NCBI GenBank assembly: GCA_963971425.1
Contig: OZ020525.1
Location: 3,517,560-3,581,559, forward strand
DNA: 64,000 bases
Direction: 5' to 3'
From: Bryoerythrophyllum caledonicum
Taxonomy: Eukaryota; Streptophyta; Bryopsida; Pottiales; Pottiaceae
Shown one piece after another: positions 34,431-47,045 of this stretch; the stretch's first letter is position 1, and each line of letters opens with the position of its first letter. The translations under genes were made by a program, and so were the position numbers. The notes below the pieces were generated by a model, which was not told where the DNA came from, did no database searches, and saw only the letters and a program-made list of their open reading frames with translations.

Positions 34431-35210
34431 AAAGCTGAATTTGTGAGAATATTCATTTTGTTGCATATATTGAAAGATTTGAATATTTATTTGGCACCAC
34501 AGTGCCGTATCCAACCCTTGGGTACGGTAACATAGTCCAGATTTCAGGTTCAAACACCATCCCCAACCTTACGGGATTCAATCCAATTGCCTTGACTGCA
34601 CCCAAATTAAAAGTTGATGACTTGCAGTCCCAAGAATTACTCAATGATGATTGGGTTGTGAGGATTCAGCAGGTCTCATGAGGTACACACCCCATTCTCA
34701 GCCTGCTAATGCCCCGAAGAATTAAAATCACTCAATGATGACTTTACAGTCTTTCCAAGTTCCAACCATTCATAACATCTTCAACAGCATCCCAACTTCA
34801 TTCACATGCTCTGCACTCTGTGTTTGAAGAAATTAGAACGACCCTGGGACCTGGGGATTCTTCAAGAGTGACTGGGGATCTTCAAGAGCGATAGAATATG
34901 CACAATATCATCTACACAATGGGTACATTTTATTGCTACCCCACTTCACTGAAATCGGTGTAGTTTGTCAATGCTTGCATCGATAGGAAATCAAGGAGAT
35001 GTGTTGGAAAGCTCCTGTAGAGCTCCAAGTGCGTTCTCAGTATTGCGGCGACAACGGCAATTGTGGAAAGATTTGTATGCACCTAAGCACCAAAATCAAT
35101 CTTGTCAGGGCATCGTAGGTGGTAAAGGGTTAATTCTCCATGTGGTTCTCAAAGCATATGGATATCCCTTCTTGCAAGCTTTTGATGGTTGTTAGGATGA
35201 TTAACCCCTA
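34431..35210. other. no supported gene
   Basis: Mixed sequence; short open frames without motifs. Confidence 0.45.
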
Positions 35211-36014
35211 AAGGCCCAAGTCCCCTTGGAAGACATTTTGAGTTTGGATAGGGTACCACGTTATCAAATTAAGGAATGATTTTATGATATTTTTTTATTG
35301 AATGGGCAACTTTTAATTAGCTTCCCATGGACATAATTTTCGTAGAAATCATACTTACGGTTCAAAAACTACAATTTTTTTTCTATAACATATACAAATA
35401 GTGTAGCGGTTTAGAGCATCATATAACAAATAGTGTAGCAAAACATTAACTAACTCTAAATTTGATAGAAATTCAAGTTTTTGTCCATCTAAAAAAAGAA
35501 ATAATTCTCTTGAAAAGGAAATGGAAATCTTCACATCCACCATATGGATTTTTGAATTTCAAAAATATGAGAAGGATATGCTAAATGCAAAACTTGAAGT
35601 GTATTGCCAATTTTTAGCACGTAGTTGCTCTGGAGGATTTTTAAGGACATCTTCTATCCCTCTTCTACTTCTAAAATTTGGTGCACGTGTGCCTAACATG
35701 ATCCTCTTTAAGTTAAAATAGCAAATTACTGACCATATTACAAAAAATTGCCATAGAAGGTGGTCGAAGTTTGATGAAGGTGTTTAGTATGACCTCAAGT
35801 AGAGTTTATGTCTCACTTCAAAGTATGGTATCTTTCAATTTGTGCAGTCAAACTCAAGAAAAGTTTTATTGAATACACTTGTACAATCCTAGTACAAAAT
35901 CCTACGGTTAGATATGTTAAAACCGTGTTAATTTGCATTTTGTGTTGAATGTAGTGAAACTGATAGTTTTCAGTGAGTTTGGGTGCTAAAATGCCCTGGG
36001 CCTGTAGGGGCTAA
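35211..36014 (+). mobile_element. TTAA-type element, subfamily E (E3)
   Basis: Begins TTAACCCCTAAAGGCCCAAG and ends GGGCCTGTAGGGGCTAA. Same body and orientation as E2 but clearly more diverged, and its right TTAA has become CTAA. An older insertion. Confidence 0.75.
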
Positions 36015-36603
36015 TGGTTCAATCAAGTTGTTAACCTTCGGCTTTTTTACTGTAACATCCTTTGAAAATTCATGACCAATTTGTTGTTTGTCAGAAAATT
36101 GTAATCAGAATTAATTTGATCTACAAATCTTGCTTTCCCTCCACCTAAAATATTTGGTATAATATACAATAATTATAAAAGGTCACACACCTTATTAGAG
36201 GCCGATTTACCTTACAGGCATTGAAAAATCCAGCTATTCCAAATTGAGTTTTGTTAGTGTGTTGACTGAATCCAAGTCAGCATCCATCATTGACAACAAA
36301 GCTCAACGACCTTCCCACATTTATCTGACATTTATCCGAATAATCCCTGGTAAAAAGGAAGTTCCAAAATTACCCTAAATCACTCAAGAATGAAACTGGA
36401 AACAAATCCCAACGACTTCAACAACCATACCAAAGTCATCCACCTCCAGAAATACCGGTATCCAGATACAAAAGTCACCCCAAATCAATTTACATTCAAC
36501 GCTTCCCTCATCACTTTACACTCCCCTCTTCACTTTACACTCATCCCTCACGTAAGTTATAATTAACTAAATTATGATTGTCACTAACTTATAACCTCCA
36601 GGT

Positions 36604-37204
36604 TTAAACCCTTTAATGTTGAGTTGGCTATGGGGCCACCATCATCCTACAAGTGTAGTAGATCTTATGTTTCAAAATCTATGATTATTAAACGAAGACC
36701 TTCTTCAACTCCCTTGCAAATCTTAAACCTAATGTAAGTCAAAAATTCTATAACCTTGATCTACTCATAGAGACTAAAGAAACCTCAAATCACGTTGGAC
36801 TTTATTGACTAATTCATAGTTTGTACATCTCAAAACCTACAAAGCTTCTAGTTCTTCTCCTAACTCACTAACTTGCCTAGAATCCTCACGCATGCTCACC
36901 TCCAAGAGCTTACAAGAGAGCGAGATAGATTTGGAGATCTCCCTATAAGTCCCCTCGAAACCCTAGCTTCGTCCATCCATCTAGTAAATGAGAGCTAACT
37001 AGGGAGCACATTCATCCATCCATCTAGTAAATGAGAGCTAACTAGGGAGCACATTCATCCATCAGATCAAGTACATCATCCGTTGGTTGACTAGTGGTCA
37101 TAAACAAAAACTTATACATGGTTCTGTACAACCTAGTTCTCCGCTTAACAATGACGCTAGTAGATGATGGTTGTGCCATAGACAACCTGGCCTTAAAGGG
37201 TTAA
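36604..37204. mobile_element. TTAA-type element, subfamily G
   Basis: Left end TTTAAACCCTTTAATGTTGAG then TTGGCTATGG; right end CCATAGACAACCTGGCC then TTAAAGGGTTAA, an imperfect inverted partner. About 600 bp and non-coding. It contains an exact 43-bp tandem duplication. Confidence 0.6.
36978..37063 (+). repeat. exact 43-bp tandem duplication
   Basis: Two identical 43-base units (36,978-37,020 and 37,021-37,063), each starting CATCTAGTAAATGAGAGC and ending ATTCATCCATC. No mismatch, so the duplication is recent. Confidence 0.95.
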
Positions 37205-37297
37205 AACTATTCATGAAATTTGGCAAAAATCATAATTTAGATCATATGGAAGAAACATACATGGGTCACACCAATTATTTGAGTGCAATGTACTGTA

Positions 37298-38623
37298 CAG
37301 TACCTTCATAGGAGTTTACATACTTTGCATGTTCTAGTGCCCAAGAGAAAAGAAAAGGCTCCAAATAATAATTAAAAAATTCAACATTTCACATATTAGA
37401 ATGCAAATAAGTACACAAGGGTTTGTCTCTGCATCTCATCTTTCCATCAAGCTCTGAAAAAGCTAACCCAAACACAAACCCTAGTAGAAAAACCAAAAAA
37501 TCACCAACGGGTTTGGCCACTTCCTACATCAAGAACAAATTTGATTCTCTTTGGTATGGATGCAACCAAAGATTCAAGCTTGCTTGGTAAATAGCCTTCC
37601 ACTCGGCCTTCATAGCCACCCACAACTCTGACTCATTCTTGGGCCTGTATTTCTTCTACATAACATCTTTGAGCACTTTCCAAAGCTTCTCAATTGGATT
37701 CAAATCGGGCAAGTTTGGTGGCCACTCAATCTTCTCTATTTTGCAGCTTTCTCTCTAACTTGCCAAAACCTTACTTCTGTAAACAAGAGCGCCATCACTA
37801 GCCTACAAGAATCCTCTTGTGCATCTGGAAACGGACCCAAAATCCCATCATAGATGATTTGAACAAAGTCTACAACAATGCGTCTTCCTGAAGGCATGAG
37901 AATTAGAGGAAGCTTGTGGGTGGCTGTGAATGCTCCCCAAATCATGACTGAGGTGCATCTTGACTTGAAAGTTGGCGTCAAACAATCCAATTTGTATCGT
38001 TCATCACTCTTTCGCCACACCTTGGTTTGTCGCAAGTTCTTGCCTACCTCAAATGTCCACTCATCTGTCCAAATTATCATTCTCCACTCCTCACATGACC
38101 ATTTTCAATGCTACCTTGCAAACTTAAGCTTGTTACTTCTAAGAGCATCACTCAAGAATGACTTTTTTTGTGCAACTTGGTTGTAAAACCAACCTCATAG
38201 AGAGCTTTCCTAACAGTTGAGGTACTCACATCAAAGCCACTACAATTTGAAATATTTGTTAGGGTTTGTTTGCGATTTGTCGCCAAAGCTCGTGTCACAA
38301 TCCTAATGCTACATTCTAATAATTTTTGTCAGCATCCTAGAGTCTTTTAGCCTTCAAGAGTTCCACAATGCTCAAATCTCTTCAAAACAATGTAGATAGT
38401 TGTTTTTGGATGACCTAATTTGGCAGCAATTTCTACCCCTTCATCACCAACTTTATGAATTCCAACTACATGAGATTGTTCCTCTACATTCAAGCAACAA
38501 GTTTCATCTTGATAGCAAATCCTACCATGTGATGCTTAGAAATGAAGCAACTGAAGAGAATCTACTTTGAACATGTACACAGACCATGATGCAAAAAGTA
38601 CATATACTTCTGTGAGGGTATTG
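37298..38623 (-). mobile_element. Tc1-type transposon with short terminal repeats
   Basis: TA on both sides (37,296-37,297; 38,624-38,625). The left terminus is CAGTACCTTCATAGGAGT and the right reads ACTTCTGTGAGGGTATTG, an imperfect inverted repeat of about 35 bases (TTTGCAT/ATGCAAA mark its inner edge). The length, 1.33 kb, is the classic Tc1 size. It holds a decayed transposase on the minus strand. It differs from the 22.8 kb element in both termini and transposase, so it is a second Tc1 lineage. Confidence 0.75.
37545..38520 (-). pseudogene. Tc1 transposase, heavily decayed
   Basis: Pieces in order on the minus strand: an N-terminal helix-turn-helix (VGIHKVGDEGVEIAAKLG, TTIYIVLKRFEHCGT), a second segment (FDVSTSTVRKALYEVGF), then IIWTDEWTFEVGKN with the first catalytic Asp kept, SVMIWGAFTATHKLPLILMP, and finally PDLNPIEKLWKVLKDVM. 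Several stop codons (for example after the first HTH and after KVLKDVM) and at least one frame change break it; the region of the second catalytic Asp is not readable in frame. It is more degraded than the copy at 23.4-24.4 kb. Confidence 0.75.
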
Positions 38624-38719
38624 TACATCATGGTACAAACTACCCTAGAATTCAACAAAAGCTGAACATTAAGAAATAGAGGACTACATTAACTTGATTT
38701 TTTTTTTAAAACCTCTTGG

Positions 38720-39415
38720 GACAAATTTTTTGAGATAGGGTTTTGCAAATCTTGGGCACGTACCCATGCTTGCAATTAATGTTTTCAATTCTTGAAATTA
38801 TGTAGAAAGATACGAGAAGATAAGACTTGTGAGGAAACATAGCTTTTATTCTCATTGGACATGTTAAAAAAAAAATGCCATCTCGAAGAAAACTTGTCGA
38901 GGGGAGGGGGCATGTTGGGCACCTACAAAAGTTTTGGAACAACCCACTATTAAATGTGAGATTTTAATACAAGTGAGTAGCATTATTTCATTTAAGATTA
39001 TCAGAAAAAAAACAAAAAATCTTCTCCAAGGTAAGTAAAAAATTTCCCTCCTTTTTTTGACAAGTTGCAAAAAAACATTTCATTTCCTTATCAAATAATA
39101 AAAGTTAGTGTACTAGAAACTAACATCACGTATATTATAATGGTAAGAGATTTGAAACTTTGCAATGCAAGTGAAGTCAAAGTTTGCCGATCCTTTAAGT
39201 GCAGAAAAAACAATTAAACAAAATCTTTGCTTCAAACGGTCATCTTGCAATCTATATAGTCGATGTTTAGAAAATTTAGAAAGCATGTGTTTTTTGTAGT
39301 ATAGATTAACATTTTACAATTATGGATGGAGATAAAACTTAATTCACTCTTTGCACTAGTATGAGCAAATTTGAAGTGTTTTTGGGTGAGAAATAGTCAA
39401 AGAATTTTAGGGTTT
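38720..39415 (-). repeat. decayed TTAA element, subfamily A, no clear ends
   Basis: Words of the A body in order (GGGCACCTACAAAAGTTTTGG, TTAAATGTGAGATTTTAATAC, ACTAGAAACTAACATCACG, AGTGAAGTCAAAGTTTGC) identify it. The strand is uncertain and the termini are lost. Confidence 0.4.
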
Positions 39416-39889
39416 TGTATGCATGTGTTTTGTATTATTTTTGTTTTCTAATTTGTTGTGCCACTAATTACTTCGAACCTAGGTCTAACTAATATTTAGT
39501 AGAGATATCTACAAATTGCTCGACTATTTCGCTACCTCATGTTTGCTTAATGTCAAATGCACAATTGAGCTTCCCCTGCTTGTACCACTCCAATCCAAAA
39601 AAATTTGTAATCAATTTGTTGTCCCTTGTAAATTTGAAGCAATTTCATATCAACCCCCTAGTTTTTTCCATCGAACCCTAGTCTCAAATGTTGTGTTTAT
39701 GTCAAAAATGATCCGGAAACCACCCGGGTGATGGTGGAAAATACCCAATGTATGCATCTCCAAATGGAATGGTTGCAAATTCATTTCGTGGCTGTAAAAT
39801 CTTCTCCCATCTAACAGGATTGCCACAAGTTGCCAATAGCAACTTGTGTGTGCAAACAAAAATAACAATAAATTTTAAAATAATTGGTT

Positions 39890-42342
39890 AAATAAATAAA
39901 TAAATAAAAATATAATAAATACAATTAGAAATTAATAAAAATATATAAATGTTGTTCTAGATCGAAAAAACCACCCCGTGCCCAATTTTCGTAAGAACGA
40001 CCCAATCAACCAAATCAAACAGCATTAAAACAAAGTTCAACGACCACATCCATGAATTCACCCATTCATCCATCCACGAAGCCGCCTCCAGCCCATAAAT
40101 ACAAAGCCACCTCCAGGCGCTTCAGCACCAAACCCAGGGGACCAGCACCAGGCTGGCCGGGCACAGCCGAAATCTCCCTTTGATGAGGGGTTCTTGGTGG
40201 GTCCCATTGATCACATCCCAGGAAGGAAGGGCCCCTCCTCTCACCAAGACACACAACTCCTCCACGACGCCTCTCCAACTCCGCAACACCCTACGTGTGT
40301 GCCCTCTCTCTCACTCTCTCTATAAGACGCCCCTCTCGCTCTCTTCGTCTTTCATCTCCTCAGTGAATCCCGTGACTTTAGTGACTACAAGTGTGTGCAC
40401 TCCCTACAAGACGCCTCTCTCGCTCTCTCCACTTCCCATCTCCTCAGTGAATCCCGTGACTTTGATGGTGGCTTTTGGCGAATTGGAGGCAATGCCGTTG
40501 TTTGTTTGGGTGGAAGAAGTGTTATTTTCATGAGGTATGTGATGTTGGTGGCGCTCAATCAGATGACTATGCCTGCGAGGCTCCGGCGTTGCCATCAGAT
40601 TGAGCCGCGCCAATATCACATCCTTACTGTTTTGTGCGTCTTTGTTGTGTGTGGGGGTGATGGTAACCTCTTTTGTGTTGAATTAGCTCTGGTTTTTTTG
40701 TCTGCACATAAAGATGAGGTTTTGAAGGACTTTTGGTTGGTATTGTGGAGCTCTCTCTCTCTCTCTCTCCTTCTCATTGGGAGTGGAGTGAGGTGGGAGC
40801 TTCGATGTCCCACCATTTGTGACGATTCAAGTTGCTGCTGTTGACTCCGGTTGGTGTCATCGCAGGTCGTTTTTATTTTGTGTGCTGGTGTGCTCTCGTA
40901 CACATTCTCTGTTCAGAAGGAGGACCTGAGCTTTGGTGTTCGTCACTCAATTCCACATCTGTTGGGTGGTTGAAGTAGCTATTTGTGGCATGTGTTCTGG
41001 TGCATGAATGTGGAAGTGGAGGGTGTTATAGCATGACAACATCTCAGACCTTTTTTTTTCCCTCTCTTTTTAATGTATCTCTGATCCTGATTTTGAGGCA
41101 GTAGTAGTACTTGTGCATTCATTGTGGCGCGTCTTCAGCATTGTGGGAAGCGTCTCCAGCGGGTGTGGACACCACCGGAAAACGGTGACGGACTTCAAAT
41201 GGCCACCCCTGAATAGCAATAGATATATGTGGCAACACATTGGCGGTTTTTTTAAAGAATGTTTAGGAATCCCTTCCCCTTTCGCCTCCCCAAGTGGACC
41301 CCACCTCGCTGTCGCCACTCCTTACCCTGTCGGTGATTCTGCCTGAGAAGCTTCTTTTTTTCTTGGTCGCAGTGGCTCTTGTCAGTGATTTAATTTACAT
41401 GGCTCAGGTTTCTAAGTGCTAGGTCCAAGTTCCGTTGCAGAACGACCTGACAATACAAGCTCTACATGCCTTGTTTTGATGAGGAACAGTTGTGTGACCA
41501 ATTTGTAACCTGGGTACAACCATTGTAATGGGAACATGCGTTAAGTTTGTCAACGAAGCCACATCATTTTCGGACTGCGTAAACCTGTGGGCTACATTCA
41601 CTCTATTCAATTAGCATATGCTAGAATGTATGGTAATGATAGACCAATCGCTGTAGACGCTATATTTTCTTCTTTCTCGTATTCCTTGTTCTTTTCCTAG
41701 TTTTCACTTCGAGATCGTGGTAGAAATGAGATGCGTGGGAATCTGGACGTGGTGACCTTCGGTTGGTTGTACACTTTTATAGAAAGCGGCAAGTAAAGAT
41801 GCCCCACCGGAAATGGAATCTGCACTGTTGGGAGGCCAATCGGTGCTGTTGCATGTTCCGAGGCATTTATGTGTGCTGCCTCTTCGGGATTCTGCGACCA
41901 ACAAAACGACATCTATATAATTTTGTCACCTAGCACCATTGATGCAAATTGCGGCATGGCTGCTCCTCTATTACATGCCATCTCGTAGCATACCTGTTCA
42001 TTCTTGCTGCTTTCCATCGACTACTTGTTGCCCTTGTTCCTCTAGCAGGAATGTTTTTGTTCGGTGCTTGCAATTTCATTGGAAGTTCTGATGTCAACTG
42101 ATTTTATTTATCAGAAATTTGTATGATGAAATCACGCCTGGTGCACATTTAATTATTATGTGTTATACGACTCTTCAATTATGTATTGATATTATCAAGA
42201 AAATAATTTGAAATGTTTTTATATTGACTTTTTGGACAAACAACCTTCCCAAATAAGACAATTATTGGCAGTGAGGCATTTGCCTAAATACCCATTAGGG
42301 GAGAAACTGGCCCATTTTAGTTCTCCATTTGTTATTGGCTTC
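39890..42342 (+). other. GC-richer gene-like tract, no product recognised
   Basis: Base composition rises sharply against the AT-rich repeats on the left. A TATA-like ATAAATACAAAG near 40,097 is followed by CT-rich leader-like DNA, an open frame of 117 codons (40,180-40,533) with no known domain, and AGGTATGT (40,532-40,539), a good splice-donor match just after its stop. Pyrimidine-rich microsatellites (TC)n lie at about 40,300-40,320 and 40,750-40,770. It could be the 5' part of a host or non-coding transcript; the LINE has inserted just downstream. I cannot name a gene and the coding status is doubtful. Confidence 0.3.
40322..40466 (+). repeat. direct duplication of about 80 bp
   Basis: Two copies of an AAGACGCC.CTCTCGCTCTC tract followed by CATCTCCTCAGTGAATCCCG and TGACTTT, at about 40,322-40,382 and 40,404-40,466, make the same peptide words (KTPLSLS..ISSVNPVTL) twice in one frame. 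Confidence 0.8.
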
Positions 42343-42356
42343 GACCTCTTATGATT
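42343..42356. repeat. LINE target-site duplication, 3' side copy
   Basis: GACCTCTTATGATT here and again at 49,475-49,488: an exact 14-bp duplication made on insertion of the LINE. A poly(T) run (the poly(A) tail in reverse) follows directly. Confidence 0.9.
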
Positions 42357-42511
42357 TTTTTTTTTTTTTTTTTTGACACAAGTAAAGAGAACCTTTACTG
42401 TAGAGAAGGAGGGGAGAAAGAACAGCGGCCCGGGTAGACCCCGCCAGGTCCGGCGAGGACGAGTCAAGACCTAGACTGAAGAAAAGGGAAAGGAAAAACA
42501 AAATAAAAAAC

Positions 42512-45500
42512 CTAACTACTAATAAGACTAGGAATAAGATGCCAATTAGGCTTCTCATCAACCCATGTGGCCAGGACGTCATTACAGCACCAAAGATCTT
42601 TGAACCGCTTAGAGAACTTAGTACTCTTCTCAGGAGCTTGGGAGCATCTAAGCAGCGATTTAGACCATGCGGCCCGCCCATAATCAACCAAACCAAGCCA
42701 CACTTTGTTTCTGAGTTTCTGTTGTTCCACTTGGTATCATTGAAGACCGCATCATTTCTTTCACTCCACAACTGCCAAAGAATGATGCCCCTGAGAAGCA
42801 GCCATATCCTACTGATGGAAGTGAACCTTTTCGGTATCCTATGACCGAAAATTCCTTGTTTCCACGTAGGCACAAAATCACGGATATGTTCCCTCCCCCT
42901 CAGCGAATCCTCACTGCAATTGGACTGGGAGTGCTCATCCTTAGTTCTACTATCGGCATGTTCCTCGTTCAAATACGAGGTAGGTCTAGGGGCGATCGGA
43001 GCAGAGTTCAACTGGATGGTGCGCTTCAGGCGAGGGACTCCAATCCTGCGGCGCCACTGCAGTGTACCCATCACGTTCGATCGATCTCTGTATCTACGGG
43101 CAGGGCGAGACACCGGCCGCCGAGGGAGCATAAGTGTCAGAATGCCAACCCCCCACTTCCACGTATCTTGCGCCGACCTGCAGTCCCAGAACCTGTGTAG
43201 CGTAGTCTCTGGGCTCCTTTGTTCGTAGACAGGACAACTTTGGTCGATGGAATTCTGGACTTTCCCTCTCCAAACATTGACGACAGTGGCCTTATGCCAT
43301 ATAGCCCAGATCAAGCCAGCTTCCTTTTGCGCTCGATCAGTATCCCAAATATTGCCCCACTTGAGTTTGTACGTTGCCGGGAGGATTCCGCTCCATTTGC
43401 GAACAACCACTGAAGGTACTTGGCGTTTGTATTGCAGCAGAGATGGTCCGAGTTTGGCCGAAAAGTCCATAAACTGGATTTCGCCATCCCATCTGAATCT
43501 TTCCGGATCCCACGTCAACATGTCGGTTCTCCCGTAGTACAGGTGCATAATATTTTTCTTCACGCCTCTAGAGACTTTCTCCACACGAACCCGTCGCACC
43601 ATGCCGAAGTGAGCCGTGGTCCAGTCCTCAGCATGAAAGCACCACTTGGGCTGACGCTGTGTCATTCTTGACCGGTCTTCCCAGCTGATGTTTCGGAGGC
43701 AATGAGACGCCGTTCTAACCTCGAACACTTCCCAACTCACGGGGATCGCGAGTCTGTGCCAGCCGAGTTCAGTTTGCAGCCTCTCTCCAACCTGAAGCAC
43801 CACGCTGGGGCTCTGAGCCTCTATATCCTCGAAGATCCCGATCCATTCACCAGGAGATGTCTGGAGCCTGTTAGTAGAAAGAATTCTGTGCCACGTGCTT
43901 TCCAACCTATGGACGAGCGTTAGCCAGGCCCCTCTTTTTGTCTCCGACAGGGAGTGTGTAGCCTGTAGCTCTTCAAAATTCATGAAACGATTTTCGTACC
44001 AAATGTCTCTGATCTTTTGGAGTCCCTGTCTGTGAAGTTCCAGGGCTCTGTGACGAGAAAAATCCGGCCCCATAGCTTGAAATGCAGGACAGAACCACAG
44101 GTTGCAACCTAAAAGCTCATCCAAGTTGTTGGGCAGATAATATTTTAACGTTGGAAGCAACGTTTTCCAAGCCGAGGTCGCACGGTTCCAAACTGTGGAA
44201 CCTTTCCTCGCTTGATGTTTGTTGAGTGTGAAGTAGTCGAGACTTGCATCCCATCTTCCTTTGGCGAATGGTTGAGACGACGCCAGGCGATACCTCAGGA
44301 TGGCATGCAAGTTAGAGTCACCAGGTTCCAGTGCTTTAATAACCCACTTGGTCATGAGAGCTGTCGCGGCATCTTCAATATTGATCAGGTTAAGTCCTCC
44401 GTGTGCTTTGCGTTGGTAGCATTGAATCCAGCTCACGCGGGTACGAGATCGCCTTGCCGTGCCGGAGGCAAGGTAGTTCATTATTAATCCTTTGACCCTC
44501 GTAATCCCTTTTTTTGTACCTCCCCAAATAGAGAGAAAGAAAAGAGGGGCTGATAGAAGCACACTGTTGGCGATCACACATCTCCCCATAGGATTGAGCT
44601 TCGTGGAGCTCCAGAAGACCAATTTCTTTGCGATTCTCTCGAACAGAAAGTTATCCACAGAACGAGTGGCCAACGTCATGCCGAACGGGGCCCCGAGTAG
44701 TTTGCTGACATCGCCCAGCTCGGCCCACGTAATGCCTAACTGATCGGACCATACTGGTCTTCCAGGGCCTCCCCAATCTTGCCAGTAACCGCACGATTTA
44801 GACCAGTTAATGACAAGACCTGTGGCAAGGCAGAAGTCATTCAGTAAGTCAATCAGGAACCTCGCAGATTCTTTTCTCCCGAGTAGGGTGAAAGAGGTAT
44901 CGTCGGCATACTGCGCAAGGATTTGTTGCCTGCTTGAACCACGTAGCTGAATTCCTTCAACTCGGCCGTTGAGAGCCTCTTGTTTCACCATGATATTCAA
45001 AACCTCTGCTACAATGATGAATAAATACGGAGCTAAAGGGCAGCCTTGCCTCACGCCCCTTTCAATCCTAAAGGCTAGGCCTGGGCTACCATTTACTTTG
45101 GCGGCAGAAGTAGCTCCCTAAAGGAGGATCTTGATCATTCCAATGAACATATTAGGAAAACCGAAGGCTTCTAGGATCTTGAATAGGCACTTCCAGTCAA
45201 TCATATCATAGGCCTTAGTAAAATCAAGCTTTAGAAAAAGTAGGGGCTGACTTGTCTGTTCAGCCCATGACATTGTTTCTTGGATGAGCAGTATATTATC
45301 TAGGATGTATCTAAGGGGAAGGAACGCGGATTGCTCCGGGCTGATTATGTCCATCAGAATAGGTTGTAGGCGTCTTTGGAGGGCTTTAGCGAAGATCTTA
45401 TACGCAATGTTCAAGAGGGATATCGGCCTCCAGTTGGATAAAGAGCGACGTTCCCCTCCCTTATATAACAGTGTAAGTAGACCGTGGGACATTCCTGCTG

Positions 45501-47045
45501 GCAGCTTGCCCTCGTTGATGCTCGTACGAATCATATTTGCGAATTCAGTACCTATGAGATCCCAGAACGTAGCATAAAATTCTACTCCCACTCCATCTGG
45601 ACCCGGCGACTTGCCCAGCCGCATCTCACCCAGTGCTGTCTTCAGTTCTTCTTCAGAAACTTCGGCATTTAATATACCCTTCATGCGGTCGTCAATTCTG
45701 GGATTGAGATATGTTAAGATTTTATGTATGGCTTCTTCTGTTGCAGGGGTGGCTGGTCTTGCTTTATAGAGTCGTTGGAGAACTCCTTGCATATCTTCTC
45801 CAGCCCTGCCTGTGACGATTCCAACTGACCCTCGTCATCTGCTAGCTCCACTAAATTCGACGCTGTGGACCGGGCTCTGTGTGACGAGAAAAATTCTCGT
45901 GTGCATTTATCTCCCACGTCTAACCACTTGAGACGGCTTTTTAATCGCGCCCCTTCTGCCTTTCTTTTCTCTATGACCTGAATACGAGCCAAGAGCTCAT
46001 CGAGTTGCTGTTGGGCTGGCCGGTTGTCTGGCTCTTCCTGCAGCTTTCGGTGTGCCTCTTCAAGATCTTTTCTCGCCTGGACTTTCTCCCTCCTACCTTC
46101 TCGTGCTTTGTTGATACAAAAACGTTTATAGAATCTCAGCACTCTCCGCAGCTTCCCAAAAAAGGAGAGGTTCGGATGGTCTAGCCAGGTTTGCCGGATG
46201 CCATACTGAGCCTCCGGGTGTTTGAGTAATGAGACATTCATCACGAAAGTAGATTTGCGTTGTTGGGAGGGCTCCAATTGTACTTCTCTCCAAACCGGGA
46301 GATGATCTGACAATGCCGTGTCGCCAAGGATATGGTATGACTCGCTTGTGGCTCGTGGTCGCGACCCCAGGAAGGTGTATGTACGGTCGAGTCTCGCCAA
46401 AACTCGTTGTCCGTCACGTCTTCTGCTGTCCCAGGAGAACCGAATTTTGCTCTTCGTTGGGAAGGTATCTTCTACAGCCAAGGCGCTCTTCAGCTCTTGG
46501 AATAATTGTTTCTCTTCGACCGATCTGTAAGACTCGCATGAGTTGGATTTGTCTTCCCTTGATTCTACGAAATTCCAGTCCCCTGTTAAGATCCACCGAC
46601 ATTCACGAGGAAGCAATAGGAGTAACTCCCTCCAGAGGTCACACCGTTCAGCAGAGGAGTGGGGGCAATAGACGTTGAGTAGAGCGACATCTCCTCCTGG
46701 TAGTCCTGCGAGCTTTATCCATTGTGCACTTCCTGCCTCGGTATGTCCTTGTTCGCAGATCAAGTGTGAGAGTTTTGGTGACACCCATATCCTTGTACCA
46801 CCGCTCCCCGCTCCTTCCTCTCTTCCTTCATTGTTGTAGGCTACCTGTGCTTCTTGACCAATGAAACAAGCTCCTGGCCAAAATAATTTCTCTAGTGCGT
46901 GGAACTTACTACCTCTTAGCTTAGTTTCTTGTAAACAAATGATGTCCACTTTCCCTAGTATTCTTTGATAGTATTCACTGATAACATCCCTTTTATTCCC
47001 CTCATTCATACCCCGCACATTGTGTGTTATGATGGTCAATTTCAT
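42512..47045 (-). pseudogene. LINE ORF2: endonuclease-reverse transcriptase, three breaks
   Basis: ORF2 polyprotein that nicks target DNA and copies element RNA. Order: AP-type endonuclease at the N-terminus (THNVRGMN, LQETKL, TGDWNFV, LARLDRTY, LSDHLPV; all main motifs visible), then reverse transcriptase (GKSPGPDG, NWRPISLLN, LKLDFTKAYDMIDW, RQGCPLAPYLFII, active-site YADD), then a zf-RVT region (CPVYEQRSPETTLHRFWDC). Breaks: a frame change near 45,775 between endonuclease and reverse transcriptase; an in-frame TAG at 45,118-45,120 between the LKLDF and QGCPL motifs; and a frame change near 42,725, after which the expected tail (KLRNKVWLGLVDYGRAAW) is in another frame and ends at 42,512. 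It starts with an ATG overlapping the ORF1 stop, so re-initiation is the likely mode of translation. Catalytic residues survive but no full product can be made. Confidence 0.85.
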
